NCBI RefSeq assembly: GCF_014805625.2
Contig: NW_023998436.1
Coordinates: 593,560-657,559 of the forward strand
Reading direction: 5' to 3'
From: Glossina fuscipes
Lineage: Eukaryota > Arthropoda > Insecta > Diptera > Glossinidae
Length of the DNA stretch: 64,000 nt
This document shows positions 11,865 to 22,639 of this stretch, piece after piece. Within the stretch, counting starts at the first letter, position 1; the number at the start of each line of letters is the position of its first letter. The position numbers were made by a program, and so were the translations under genes. The notes beneath the pieces were generated by a model. That model ran no database searches. It was not told the DNA's origin and saw nothing but the letters and a program-made list of their open reading frames with translations.

Positions 11865-12455
11865 AATACCCACAATAAGGCCTTATAAGGGAGATGGTCA
11901 AAAAAGTGCATCGATCGGTATTTTTTTAATAGAGTTTTTTTAATAGGGAGTTGGGACAAAGTTGTAGATTTAATAGAAAAAATTAAACCGGACAGACAGA
12001 GAGACAGAATTTAAATCGATTGTTTTAACAAAATAATGAGTCAAATGAGAGAGTCCTAGGTTGAACACAAGACTGCCAGACAGGCAGATGGGCAGACGGA
12101 CAGACAATCTCAAATCGAATGAGAAAGTGATTCTAAATCCTTTGTTTTAATAGAAGATGAGTTTATCTCAAGTCCTTCCAGGTTGAAGACCAGATTCTAA
12201 AAGGGACAGGCTGAGGGACGATCTTAGATCGAATCAAAAAGCGATTTTAAATCGATCCTTTTAAAAAAACACAACTTTTCTCAAGTCCTTCTAGGTTGCA
12301 TACAAGATCTCAAAACTGACGGACAGATGTCAGACAGACTTGAATCGAATCAGAAATTGATTTTAAAGCGCTGAAGAGATGAATCGAACCTAAAACTTTC
12401 TGATTGTTACACAAATCCGCATAAGCTTAATATACCTTTGTATTACGATACAAAG
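11865..12455 (-). repeat. HP-A repeat with tandemly amplified core
   Basis: The distal end ('AAGGCCTTATAAGGGAGATG', 'AAAAAGTGCATCGATCGG') and the 5' block ('GTTACACAAATCCGCATAAG', 'CTTAATATACCTTTG') of one HP-A copy are separated by about four tandem versions of the core-plus-middle segment. Each has a CAGACRGACAG word (near 12000, 12090, 12210 and 12325), an 'AAATCGAATNAGAAA' word and a 'TCAAGTCCTTC' word, with a period of roughly 105-120 bp. Units are diverged from each other, so the amplification is not recent. Confidence 0.7.
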
Positions 12456-13620
12456 AAGCTGGCGTTAAGCTATTAAGTATTAAACAAGAATTGTTTAGTA
12501 ATTGTCCGACATGCGATGTATTTCAATTAGTTGGCATTTGCGGCAATATCCACAACACATGAGCTATTTAAAGCCTAAACATTGACGCCAATTATTTTGA
12601 AAACAAAAAAGATTGATAAGTATTCATCGGAATATAGTCGGTCCTTAGCAATTTGCCTGGTGTTAAGCTGAATGTCTTGTAAAACTATTTTTACCGACCG
12701 CTTTAGTTAACTCCTTCCTTTAAAAGTTGATGATAGAAAAAGATTTTTACTATTTTCATAAGACGTCCATTTGAAAGACTTGATGCTACACAACACCACC
12801 AATGCCTTACTTGCTACGCATACGCCCTTTTGATGTTTGCTTTAGAGTAACAACTTTCTCGTTGTTGTCGATTTCTTAGACTTGCCCTGTGTATATGAAA
12901 CAGTTCTCATACTCTAGTAATGTATTAAATAGTTAACGCTGTTCATTGTTATGTTTTCTTTTTTTTTTCTTTCTTTCTTTTTTTGCTCTTTCGCGCTTGA
13001 TTCGTTTTCAATTCTCAAGTTTGTTTTGCATTTCATGGTATGTCGTTGGGGTAAATGATGCATTTGCTGCTATATTTAAATAATAAAAAAAAAAAACAGT
13101 ATTTAGTTTTTAACACCATCTTAAATGATCATCAATTTGCATACATGTACTTGGTCACACCAACAATCAAACATATGCTCACATTCTCACTATTAGAGCT
13201 AGAAAGACTTGGTTGCCTTTATCAAGCTTTATTATATGTATAACGTGGTTTCCTCTGCGGTTTCGAATTCCTGTGTTGTGTACCTTGAACATGGACGTAG
13301 TGGACGTAATTTAAATAGTAGTCTTGGTCATTGCCTTATATACCGTGTTTTTACATTGTCGCTATTTATATACCATGGATTATGTGTTAATATTTCGAGC
13401 ACAACGACTTGTAACTTGTAACTTAACAGAACTGATTTAAACACTTTTCCATTATATGGATATGAGATATCCTTTCTCGCTTTACGCGCCCAAAAAGAAA
13501 TATTGCCTATAATATATACGATTGTAGATTAGAGTACGCGGTGGAATTAGATGCCTCCATGTGTTCATGTGTTTATAATGAGTTATGCAAAAAAGAAAAA
13601 AAAAAACAACTAAAAGCACT
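12456..13620. other. AT-rich non-coding stretch
   Basis: No gene or mobile element recognised. Pyrimidine runs occur near 12958-12990. Confidence 0.55.
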
Positions 13621-13639
13621 GCAGTGGGTCACAGCGCAT

Positions 13640-13885
13640 CATTAAGTACCCTACAACACCATACAATCATTCAAGTAAAGGAAAAAGCGGTCCACATACT
13701 TTCAATAGCGTTCATCCTTCGGCTAAAATCTACCATTGTACCAAATTTCATCATAATATCTTAAAAATTACGACTTGCACTATGAACACAGAAATACGTG
13801 GAGCGACATAACACGGGCAGACAATCTTACACTAATTCAGTAAATGGTTTTATATCACAATCGTGTAGAGTATAACATCCATCAT
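13640..13885 (-). repeat. HP-A interspersed repeat, first of a minus-strand pair
   Basis: Top strand reads 'CATCATTAAGTACCCTACAA' (the tail of HP-A), 'AAAGCGGTCCACATAC', 'CAATAGCGTTCATCCTTCGG', 'CCAAATTTCATCATAATATC', then a degraded core 'ACACGGGCAGACAATCTTAC'. The 5' block is missing, and the next copy begins immediately. Confidence 0.7.
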
Positions 13886-14225
13886 TAAATACCTTACCTT
13901 ATAAGGCATTATAAGGAAAGAGGTAGAAATAATGATCACATCCGAGTCTGAATCGAAAGCGTTCGCCCTTGGGTCATAATACGTCAGCGTACAAAAGTTC
14001 ATCAAAATATCTCAAAATTCTGCGACCTGTAGGTTAAATACAACAATATAGGCGAATAGACGTCCGTCGGGACCTGTAGATAGCCAAGCGTAAATCGACT
14101 CAGAAACCGATACTAAATCGATCGATACAATACGGGCTGTGTTTCTACCAAATTCCTCTGGATGTCGCATACATCCATGTAAACTTAATATATGCTTGCA
14201 TCACAAATGGTGCAGGATATAAAAA
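13886..14225 (-). repeat. HP-A interspersed repeat, second of a minus-strand pair
   Basis: Tail 'CATCATTAAATACCTTACC', then 'GAAAGCGTTCGCCCTTGGGT', 'CATCAAAATATCTCAAAATT', 'GCGACCTGTAGGTTAAATAC', a decayed core near 14065, 'AATCGACTCAGAAACCGATA' and the 5' block 'GTCGCATACATCCATGTAAA' with 'CTTAATATATGC'. Nearly full length. Confidence 0.75.
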
Positions 14226-14959
14226 TAGAAAAAATTAAATTAATTGACGAATTATGGAAAATATTACGTTGCCCAAACCGTATTAATTTCTTTTTTTTCA
14301 CAAGTCGCAGCAGAGTACGACAAACGTCGTACAACATTTGATTTTAGAAAGGAGTAGATATACGCAAGGCCTCTTGGATATTAAAGCCAAATAAGAAATA
14401 ATACTTGTTAAAGGGCTGAAGAAAAGTTCCCGGAAAAAATACGCAATATTTAGAAGTTTCGTTTCCAGAAGCCCATAAATGCTATGCAAGTCCATAAGAA
14501 AATTTGTGTGATTAATTGTCGCAAGTCCAAATCTCAGTGCGGTAGGCTATACTTCGTCATAGCTATAGAGTGCTAGGTGGGTGAAGACATAACATTTGAC
14601 TATAGGGAACACATTCACTGCGATTACACTCCCTATCTCTTTCTCTTTTTATAAAGTACTTTTGAAGTCGGCTTCACATCGTTTCCAAAACTCTGCGTAG
14701 AATAAAACAATTGGCGGCCGAATGAGTTAAGGTCCACGCAAGCACATTCCAGATTTGGCTCTTTCACTTTTTACCGAATCGTAAAGTTACGTTCCGTTGA
14801 GCATTGTCGTGATTGGCTTTTTGGATCTGGACGCTTTAATTGTATTATTAATATTTGATAGTGGAATTAATCGTCTGGCCGGGTTTAAGCAACGCGGAAA
14901 TCTCTTCATTCCCACACTTGCGGTGTATGATCGTTCTTGTTGATACGATGTAGTAAACT
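14226..14959. other. AT-rich non-coding stretch
   Basis: No gene recognised. The open frame at 14298-14495 on the minus strand has no motif. Confidence 0.55.
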
Positions 14960-14961
14960 GC

Positions 14962-15322
14962 GGCAAGTTTTTTATACCTTACACCACTTGTGGTACGCGT
15001 TATATTAAGTTTAGGCGGATGCATGTAACACTTGGAAGGGATTAAGATACTTCCACCTTTTATTACACTGATCGACTGAGAATCATTTTCTGAATCGACG
15101 GAAGCCTCTCTGTCCATTAGTGCGTCTGATGTCTGTCCATATAAATTTGCAGTCAAGCTACAAGTTCCAATTTTTCAGATATTTTGACGAAACTTGGCAC
15201 ACTTAAGTGCTTTGATCCAAGGATCCACGCTATTGGAAATGGTTTGGATCGGCCCACTTTTTCGACCACGCTCCATATAATGTGGCATAGAGTATTTAAA
15301 AGTCGGCCTAACCGATTAAACT
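14962..15322 (+). repeat. HP-A interspersed repeat, near full length
   Basis: Best view of the terminal hairpin: 'TTACACCACTTGTGGTACGC' flanked by TATACC and TTATA. Then 'ATTAAGTTTAGGCGGATGCA', 'CACTTGGAAGGGATTAAGAT', 'CACCTTTTATTACACTGATC', 'AATCATTTTCTGAATCGACG', 'TCTCTGTCCATTAGTGCGTC', 'TCAGATATTTTGACGAAACT', 'GATCCAAGGATCCACGCTAT' and 'GGATCGGCCCACTTTTTCGA'. This copy plus those at 33.2 and 60.2 kb would define the consensus. Confidence 0.8.
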
Positions 15323-15439
15323 ATAAAGTTTTCGCTTGTTTTATTTTCACTTTTGATGGAATTAACAAGAGTCACAATGTTTCTCTACACCTATCGCCAA
15401 AACATGATGATATATTTTGTCAATACGTTTGCAATACCC

Positions 15440-15755
15440 AGAAAGAAACTTCGGAGAGTCTATATATTATTAACTAGTATCAGTGCGTCTATCCGTCTGT
15501 CTGTTAAACGATGCATATTGGTTATGGCAAAGTAATATCTACAGATATCTGCTTCAAAGTAGACAAAAGTATTGGAATTCCTTACACAAAAGTTAATATT
15601 GAAAATGAGCCAAATCGGTAAAAGGACTTGACCTTATAATATAATGCAGGCGAGTCCGGATTGCAACCAACCCATGGAAATTTAATTGTTTCTCCCTTTG
15701 CTAAAGTAACTTAAGATAACGGTGATGGGTATAAAAGGTTCGATATCGAGCGTAT
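15440..15755 (+). repeat. HP-B-like interspersed repeat
   Basis: Contains 'GCGTCTATCCGTCTGTCTGT' and ends with 'AACGGTGATGGGTATAAAAG', the terminal motif shared with the HP-B copies ending at 23.34 and 37.57 kb. In between, 'AATATTGAAAATGAGCCAAA' resembles the HP-B interior. The mix of orientations suggests two fragments joined, so the strand is uncertain. Confidence 0.45.
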
Positions 15756-15983
15756 ATAATTTTTTTACTTGTTTAAGTTGTCTATCGACTTTCAGGATCA
15801 GAACTGCCAAAGGCAGTGATGGTTCTAAAGCCATCTTCATTGAGGAAATCGGACTCTGAAGTTTTTTTTTTAACTGTTATTAGCCACATTAGGTAGTCCA
15901 GAAATGTCTGGCGGTTTTTCACTATCAAATGAAATATTTTTTTTTATTATAAATATTTGACTACGATTTTTTAGTCTTTTTTT

Positions 15984-16255
15984 AAGCTTGTTTTTGTAGC
16001 CTATTCTGTTCAAATGATTCCAAACGGTCAGGTGGCTAACGTTTAGTGCCTTCGCTATTTCTTGCCAGCTTGCGTGCGGATTTTTCGGTGACTGTCCGAT
16101 CAGAGCATCTTTGACATGGAAGTTTCCCGAACGGATTCAGGCAAGCCATTAGTGGGTGGCTCGTTCTCACCGTACACTTCACAAATTTTTCGGCAAGTTT
16201 TTGCATAGATCATCTCTTCTCTAGTATAAAAGCGTTTTTTGTCAGATAATCGACT
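15984..16255 (-). pseudogene. Mariner-like transposase remnant (N-terminal DNA-binding region)
   Basis: On the minus strand, 16088 down to 15984 encodes 35 uninterrupted codons with a strong helix-turn-helix signature, including ASWQEIAKALNVSHLTVWN followed shortly by NRIGYKNKL. This is the second HTH of mariner transposases, just before the 'VPHEL' linker. Upstream, 16255-16150 encodes a piece resembling the first HTH (TCRKICEVYGEN). A frame change and a stop near 16115 separate the two. The catalytic DD34D domain is absent, replaced by T-rich sequence, so this is a truncated fossil. No inverted repeats were found. The subfamily cannot be assigned. Confidence 0.7.
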
Positions 16256-16900
16256 CGACTTTTCAAATTAATTAATCAATGAATTAAAAAATTATCCTCA
16301 CAATAAATGTAAGTTGAAATACCACCTTTTTAAACAGATGTTCACTTGACGCAATCAAATGAGCGTCGCCTGATATATAGGCATGAATACCATCTAGCGG
16401 ATAAAAACCGCAGTCTTTTTACATGACTCAATATATGCGACGTGAACAATGAGATCTTCGATTTCTATATATAACAAGGGAATACATTTCCTATTAGGTA
16501 GTCATATATCGTAAAGACGCTAGAGCAATGAATAGTAAATATTTAGCATAACTCGGCATGGAAATCTTCTATTTCCAGAAATTTTAATATACACGTCTGA
16601 CAAAAGAATTTGAATTGATATGTCATTATGTATTCAAGCATTCCCGTATGAAATAAATAATTTTCAAGTCTCTTTATATTCAAATTACTGTCCTGAATAG
16701 ATTTTCCTCCCTTGAGAAGGAAAAAAGAAAGAAGTCTGATAACTTTATTAACTACACTCAATCAATTAACATCAAGTGTAAGAAATTGCAGCCGAGTGCA
16801 GCAAATAATAAATTACAACCTTACATACATTACAAGCAGAAGCATTAAAGCTAAACACACAAACCGCGCTGCTTTGTGTATGGAAAGGAAATTAAAGCAC

Positions 16901-16937
16901 CTGCCTGCCTGCCTGCCTGCCTGCTTGCCTGACTGCC
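16901..16937. repeat. Tetranucleotide CCTG microsatellite
   Basis: About nine CTGC/CTTGC/CTGACTGC units in a row beginning at 16901, with the first units perfect. Confidence 0.9.
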
Positions 16938-17254
16938 AAGTAAGAAAATTGAGAGAGAAAAAATCGAAAGAAATCAACCTTAACGCCGCATTATTTATAT
17001 GCAGACACAGTAAAGGAACGTGTTTAGAATGATTGCTAGACATAAATGAAATTCATATGCACACACAAACGCGCATGCGTGCGCACGCTTACAACAACAA
17101 CAACAATAACAACGACAAAGGGAATATTACCTTCAACAATAAGTAGAGGTCCAAAAGCTTAATGTTACAATTTAAATAATACACAAAGTACTTATCCTGT
17201 TGCTCTAATGCGCATATGCGGGAATATTCTAGTAATAATCGTAATGGATTTTAG

Positions 17255-17290
17255 TAGACGGTAGACGACGGTAGACGACGGTAGACGGTA
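17255..17290. repeat. GTAGACGACG short tandem repeat
   Basis: Three to four repeats of a 10 bp unit GTAGACGACG with one shortened unit on each side. Confidence 0.85.
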
Positions 17291-18003
17291 ACTATTAATC
17301 CTAAACTAAGCTAAGAATGCATGTAGATAATGATACGTATTATGTTATGTACATATTTGCGGTTTGTAAAGATGAATATCCAAGTGGCACGTCTACCGAT
17401 AAAGATCTAAAGTACAAGGTTGCGCCTAAGCTGAAAATTATTTGAGCCGTAACCGCGCTACACTCGTTCGTATAGTTGATATTGTTAAGGCGGCGGAATA
17501 AAAAGATTATAGTCCTGTTTGGATTAAATATGCGTTGGCGGAATAATTCAACTTCAAAGCACTTTAATGCTGTGTTACAATTTATTTTAACCATTTTTTA
17601 TAAAGCCACTTAGCACATTGTCTAACATACGTAGTATATAATAATAGCTCTATGTACTAAATATATCTATCTATATGTATATAAATATGCATTATGATGG
17701 CTTTAGCCTGAAGTTGTTAAGTTCAAACAAGCGTTTAACAAGAGTTTAATAGTAAGATTAATCACTTTATAAAGAGATTTAAGACTTTTGCTCTCTAACA
17801 TCATATTTTAAAGGAATCTAAGAAAGCCTTAAACATTTTCTTCTTAATTTAAGACATAAATAAATGAGAAAATAATTTATAAAAAGAAGTTATTTAGAGT
17901 GCGAAATAATTATGTTATTATGAAAGAAAACGCTATTGAGCCATAAAGGATAATCAGAAACTTAAAGGCCCAAAAAACCATGATGCTCAGCCTCTTCGTT
18001 GGT

Positions 18004-18350
18004 GATCTCCTGTCGCGCATCTATTGGAGTCAACTGATTATATTTTATTGAGGGCTTTGAGGAAAGTTACCCGCACATTGATGTAGATTGATGGGAAGAT
18101 TAGTAAAAGGAGACCATCGCGCGATCTCCTGTTCCGCGTCTATTGGAGTCGATTGGTTATAGTCTAGCATGGGCTAATATTTGATGAAAGCTAATCGCAT
18201 AATTGATGTAATTAAAAGGATCAATAAAGGGAGACCAACGGCGCGATCTCCTCTCATCTATTGGCATTAACTGGTTATAGTCTAGTAAGGGCTAATCTTT
18301 GAGGAAAGCTCATCACGTGATTGATGTAATTAAAAGGATCAGAATTAAAA
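18004..18350 (+). repeat. ~120 bp tandem triplicate
   Basis: Three consecutive units start with GATCTCCT at 18004, 18123 and 18245 (periods 119 and 122 bp). Shared blocks are 'TCTATTGGAGTCRAYTGRTT', 'GGGCTAATATTTGATGAAAG', 'TTGATGTAATTAAAAGGATC' and, closing each of the first two units, 'GGAGACCAWCG'. The junction of units 1 and 2 contains the palindrome ATCGCGCGAT. Units 2 and 3 are more alike than either is to unit 1. It is non-coding and resembles no repeat I know. Confidence 0.85.
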
Positions 18351-18518
18351 AGAGGACGGACGCTTACTTTCGCCTTAGTGAATGTTCAGTGGTAAAGCCC
18401 ACCAATTGGGGACACAGATCCGCTACGCTGCGATCACCTCTCTTTCCCTTTCAGTTCTTTTTCTTTGTGATCATTGTCATGCCCTGAGTGATTTGCTTTC
18501 CCAAAAAAAAAAAAAAAA

Positions 18519-18694
18519 CATCCGTACACCAAATTTCATCAAAATATCGGCCTGCAGAGTAACCACGAAAAGGACAAGACGGACAGACAGAATCGATCGG
18601 TATAATAAAAGATGGTGCTATCTCAAATCATTCCAGGGGAGCGCAAACTTTCGCTTAATATAAGCTTGTACAACTAGTTGTGTAGGCTATAAAA
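18519..18694 (-). repeat. HP-A interspersed repeat
   Basis: Top strand: 'CACCAAATTTCATCAAAATA', 'AAGGACAAGACGGACAGACA', 'GATCGGTATAATAAAAGATG', 'ATCTCAAATCATTCCAGGGG', 'CTTAATATAAGCTTG' and a decayed hairpin 'ACAACTAGTTGTGTAGG'. The distal part beyond the dimethyl-like 'ATTTCATC' block is missing, cut at an A run (18506-18519). Confidence 0.75.
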
Positions 18695-18700
18695 GCGCAT

Positions 18701-19760
18701 ACTTTATCGACGGCTGTACACTCTATTTTTATTACACCAAGTCCACAATCAACCATAGATCAGCCCCGCTATTAACCAAATGGAATAATGCCAGATGAAA
18801 GAAATGGACAGTGCAGCGCATTCTACTTTAGATATCGTGATTTTTTGAATATTGCGTCCATGTTTCGATTCGAATGCATGAATTGTTGTTGTTAGCATTC
18901 TTTAACGAAAACAAACCTTTGCCCTCCAAAAAGACTCTCCCTGTATACTTGACTTTACTCTTTATCCTAAGATTGAAATTAATTTTACACTTGCCACACT
19001 CCCAACAACCTAAGGAGGGTAGAAAGTGTTTGGCAAAAAAAAAAAAAAGAGAAGACTTTGTTTTTCTAAAAATATTCTTTACAAAAAAAAGAAACATTTT
19101 GCCATTTTTTCTAACCATACGATCAATCAAGCTAATGGATGATTGTGCACAGCATGAGAATTAAAATCAACAAAACACTTATCATTATTCCAAATCTAAC
19201 ATAATTATTCAAATCATAAGAGTCTATGGAAAAACAAATGTAAAAAAAAGCAAAAAGAAGAACAAGAAGACGAAGAAGAAGAAGAGATGAAGCAAAAATA
19301 GCGTTATTACCTTACAAATGCATTGAAATTATTTCAATTTATTATAATCATTTGTTAATGGCGACGGACAAAGGTGGTCGGAATATGCTTACAGAGAACC
19401 AATGGACAGACGTAAGATACCAGACGATAAAATTCAATAATAAGAAAAATTCAATCAGCAACTTGTTTTAATCTACCATTAATGGTAATGGTTATACGAA
19501 AAAAGAAAGCTAAAATGCAAAGAAAACCTCAAATATGTAATGATAGAAGAAGCATACAATTCAGCACATAATTTATCTTAAGTCATGCAAAGAATGCAAA
19601 GAGAAAAGGAAAAATGAAAAAAATTGAATGAAAAAAAAAAATAAATAAATAAATAAATAAAAAATTTCACAATCAAGTAAATTAATTTATCGTCAACTTT
19701 AAAAAAGTATTACGCATAACACAAAAAAAAGCATCATAACTCTATCTCACATGCATACGA

Positions 19761-19796
<36 letters not shown>

Positions 19797-20105
19797 ATTA
19801 GACATTACTTAGCTTAGCAGCAATGATTTATAGAGAAGATCTTCATACAAGTGCAAGTGTTTGCTGTATATACGCCAATGCATTGAATGTTCGCCGATCT
19901 TTGACTATTAGTTTTAATATCAAGCCGAGAGATAGACTGTTGATCTAAGGCAATTAACTTGTATTTGTCTTCAATATAACGTTTTCTTTTTCTTCTTTTT
20001 TTTTTAAATTTTTTATACACACACTTGCTTAATGCACTTGTTTGTTTGTTTGCTTACTGTGACTATTTTAAATAAATTGAATAAAAATAAAAGCTATAGC
20101 TGGCC
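18701..20105. other. AT-rich non-coding stretch
   Basis: No gene. Contains A-rich and AAG-rich tracts (19240-19290) and a (TA)n run at 19762-19792. The overlapping 96- and 100-codon frames at 18.8-19.2 kb are opposite-strand chance frames in AT-rich DNA. Confidence 0.55.
19762..19792. repeat. (TA)n microsatellite
   Basis: Uninterrupted TA dinucleotide run of about 15 units. Confidence 0.95.
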
Positions 20106-20111
20106 ACAATT

Positions 20112-20420
20112 CACCATTAAATACTCTACACTAAACTACAATTAGTCATATAATGACTTTTGAATGTAAGGCTTTATTTGGGCAGTGGTGGAAAAAGTGG
20201 TCCGATCCGAACCATTTTCAATAGACATTCGTTCTTGGGTCAGTATGGCAGATTTCATCAAAATCTGTCAAAACAAGAGAACAAGATGGACAGACGGACA
20301 ACCCAATTTAAAAGGGTTCAAAAATCGATCGGTGTCTCAAGTTTTTCTGCGTGTTGCATACTTTCTCGCATACAAACTCGCTATACGCTTGTACTATAAG
20401 TAGTGTAGAGTATAATTACT
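20112..20420 (-). repeat. HP-A interspersed repeat, near full length
   Basis: Tail 'CACCATTAAATACTCTACAC', 'GGAAAAAGTGGTCCGATCCG', 'AACCATTTTCAATAGACATT', 'GATTTCATCAAAATCTGTCA', core 'AAGATGGACAGACGGACAAC', 'AAAAATCGATCGGTGTCTCA' and 5' block 'GCGTGTTGCATACTTTCTCG', ending in 'GTACTATAAGTAGTGTAGAG'. The middle block is slightly shortened. The two overlapping plus-strand frames of 72-79 codons are repeat artefacts. Confidence 0.8.
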
Positions 20421-21084
20421 TTTGGAACAATTCGTGCCCAGTTAATGACCTTTCCGGTAGACGAGGACGACGATGGCAATAGAACACAAGTCAAGTTAGA
20501 ATTTTCTCTTCAATCTGACAAAATTGGTCAGCAGCTGTGTTAGCCTGTGTCTGGTAAGTTATGAGCTACACATGTTCGCGAGTATACGACACAACCGTAA
20601 CATCTCTAATCAATTCAAACATTTTGCTTGTAATTTACATATTTATTAGAAATTCATTTTAAACTAAAAAGTTAAACACACAAGCAAATCGAAACGAAAA
20701 AATTAAGGAAATAATAAAAGATAAAGTAACAAAAAAAAAAAAAGCTGCCAAAAAAAAAATTTAATCTGCTCTTCAAAGATTTAAGCTATTTTCGCCAAAA
20801 AAAACAATTTGTGTATAAATTAGCCGGAAAATGGGAAAAAGCTTTTTACTAAACGAGCGAGCAAAGGAGTGAAATGTAATTTATTTCAATTTCGCTTCTA
20901 AATTTTCCTAAATTAAAAACTCTCTCTGAGAAGCTCGAGCATTAGTGGAGCTGACCCATGGTTCACTCAAAACACATTCGTAAAGAGGAAGACTTCTTTC
21001 TCGTGTATGAAAACAGTAAGAATGTATACGAGCATTTGAAAACCGGAAAAAGTGCAATAGTTACATACGTTAGAGCCCACACCA
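20421..21084. other. AT-rich non-coding stretch
   Basis: No gene seen; A runs at 20729-20742. Confidence 0.55.
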
Positions 21085-21089
21085 GCTGT

Positions 21090-21215
21090 ATTACAACATA
21101 CGTTAAGTTTACCCTGGTGTTGCTAACGGCTGGAACGACTTAAACTAGGTCCAGATTCTGTTATATCAAGCGATTCCTTCCAAATCGTTTATCGTTTTAA
21201 CAGAATCTATCCATC
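21090..21215 (+). repeat. HP-A repeat, 5' block only
   Basis: 'ACGTTAAGTTTACCCTGGTG', 'ACGACTTAAACTAGGTCCAG' and 'TTCTGTTATATCAAGCGATT' keep the order and spacing of the HP-A 5' and middle blocks. The core is lost. Confidence 0.4.
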
Positions 21216-22208
21216 TGGTTTCGAGATGTCTTGATTTCTTGCCACGATGATAACCCCCGTCTACCTATGGCAAAGCTCAATCAGATCTTTCTGCCTTTAC
21301 CACCTCTATCACCATTTGGTTAACGCTTGTTTCAATCAATGACATTTTCCCTGTCAGAGCGACATTTCGATCTTGATGACAACATCAAAGAAATGGCTTT
21401 TTTCGTGGGCTGTATCAACAGATCGGCGGTCCTTTCGCCACGCAAATGATATTATTTTAGGAAGCTGGTGAATGTGTAAGGGCGATATGAGTAATGGGTA
21501 ATGGAGAATATGTTGCCAAGAAAATATGTTGCGCTGAGATGTTTTGCCATAGAGCGCTATTACCTTTTAACTTACATGGTTTCGGTGCAATTAGGTATTA
21601 GTTGCTCCTATAAAAATAGGATTTCAAGTCATGTTTATTGTGATATCGTATCGTTTATCTGCTGGGTGTATTGGTTCGTAAGTTGTGCGTAAAATTCAGC
21701 GGAATATTTTCAGTAGCCTTCAAAGTAAGCCCTTTCCCTTAACCTGCAACTCTGTCGATTCTTTTTAGGCTGCCTGGCCTAAGAATGATTTTAAGCTTCG
21801 TTTAAAACATCTTTCATTTATAATGTTCTTCTCGAACTAAGCTTGACATGGAAGCCCGAAAACATCCAGATTTCAAGCGCGTCACATTAATTCCAGCTTC
21901 CCATAAAATGCAGAACACAATTGAGTTTTAATTGACATGTCCTCTTCATTTATTTGTTCGCTTTAGCGAGTGAAATTTTTCTTTTTTTCTCAATTTATTT
22001 CCACGTTTAAGAAAATTGAAGAAAAAAATTTGGTTAAGAAAAAGACTGTTCTTCAGATTGTTGTGTGGTAACGCCTGCTTGCCAAATGCTACGACGACAG
22101 CTTACATATGTAAGTAGAAAAAAATATCTCTTAAATGCATTTTCAATATGTTCCATATCAAGTGAGCACAACACACATACAGGGTATAGAGCAAAGCTCC
22201 TTTTGGTG
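21216..22208. other. Non-coding stretch
   Basis: Slightly more balanced base composition around 21.2-21.45 kb, but no open frame or motif I recognise. Confidence 0.5.
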
Positions 22209-22215
22209 ACGCTGC

Positions 22216-22256
22216 CGATGATGATGATGGTGATGATGGTGATGATGATGATGATT
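22216..22256. repeat. (GAT)n/(GGT) trinucleotide microsatellite
   Basis: Imperfect GATGATGGTGATGAT run. It explains the Met-rich and Ile-rich frames on the two strands here, including the 118-codon minus-strand frame at 22034-22390. Confidence 0.9.
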
Positions 22257-22639
22257 ACGATGGCTATGATTGATTGTGACGACGAATACATGTTGATTAA
22301 TCTTACAAACAAGGAAGTAAATAAATATCTACAATAAAGTAAGTCAGTCATCCATAACATACGCAATAATAACATCATAAAGGCCACCACAATAGTCTTT
22401 ACTTAAAATTCTGTATTATGTCATGCATTTGTTTAAGACAAGCCTTCAATCAATCACATGTAACTAAATAAACACAAGGCTGCTAAGATTGCGTTTACTC
22501 TCCACAAAAGTAAAAAGTTCGCTTTTAAACGAAGTGTGTTCGCCTTGTAATCGCTAAATATGAAACGGTTTTTTCATTCGGCTTAAGAAGAACAAGTAAG
22601 AAAATTTTATTCAGTCGTGATCGAATTTTTATGCTTATC

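Larger units (their letters stand above)
16260..18003. other. AT-rich non-coding stretch with microsatellites
   Basis: No gene. A CCTG/TGCC tetranucleotide run lies at 16901-16937 and a small GTAGACGACG tandem at 17258-17290. The 106- and 76-codon frames at 16.7-17.04 kb span the tetranucleotide run (repeated Leu-Pro-Ala-Cys) and show no domain. Confidence 0.6.

Noticed and set aside
14848..15156. 102-codon minus-strand frame
   Set aside because: Covers the first half of the HP-A copy at 15.0 kb in antisense; not conserved between copies.
16712..17032. 106-codon plus-strand frame with Leu-Pro-Ala-Cys repeats
   Set aside because: The repeat part is the CCTG microsatellite, and the rest has no motif. 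A minus frame overlaps it equally well.
22034..22390. 118-codon minus-strand frame, the longest in the window
   Set aside because: Ile/Met-rich centre from a GAT microsatellite; flanks lack any recognisable motif.
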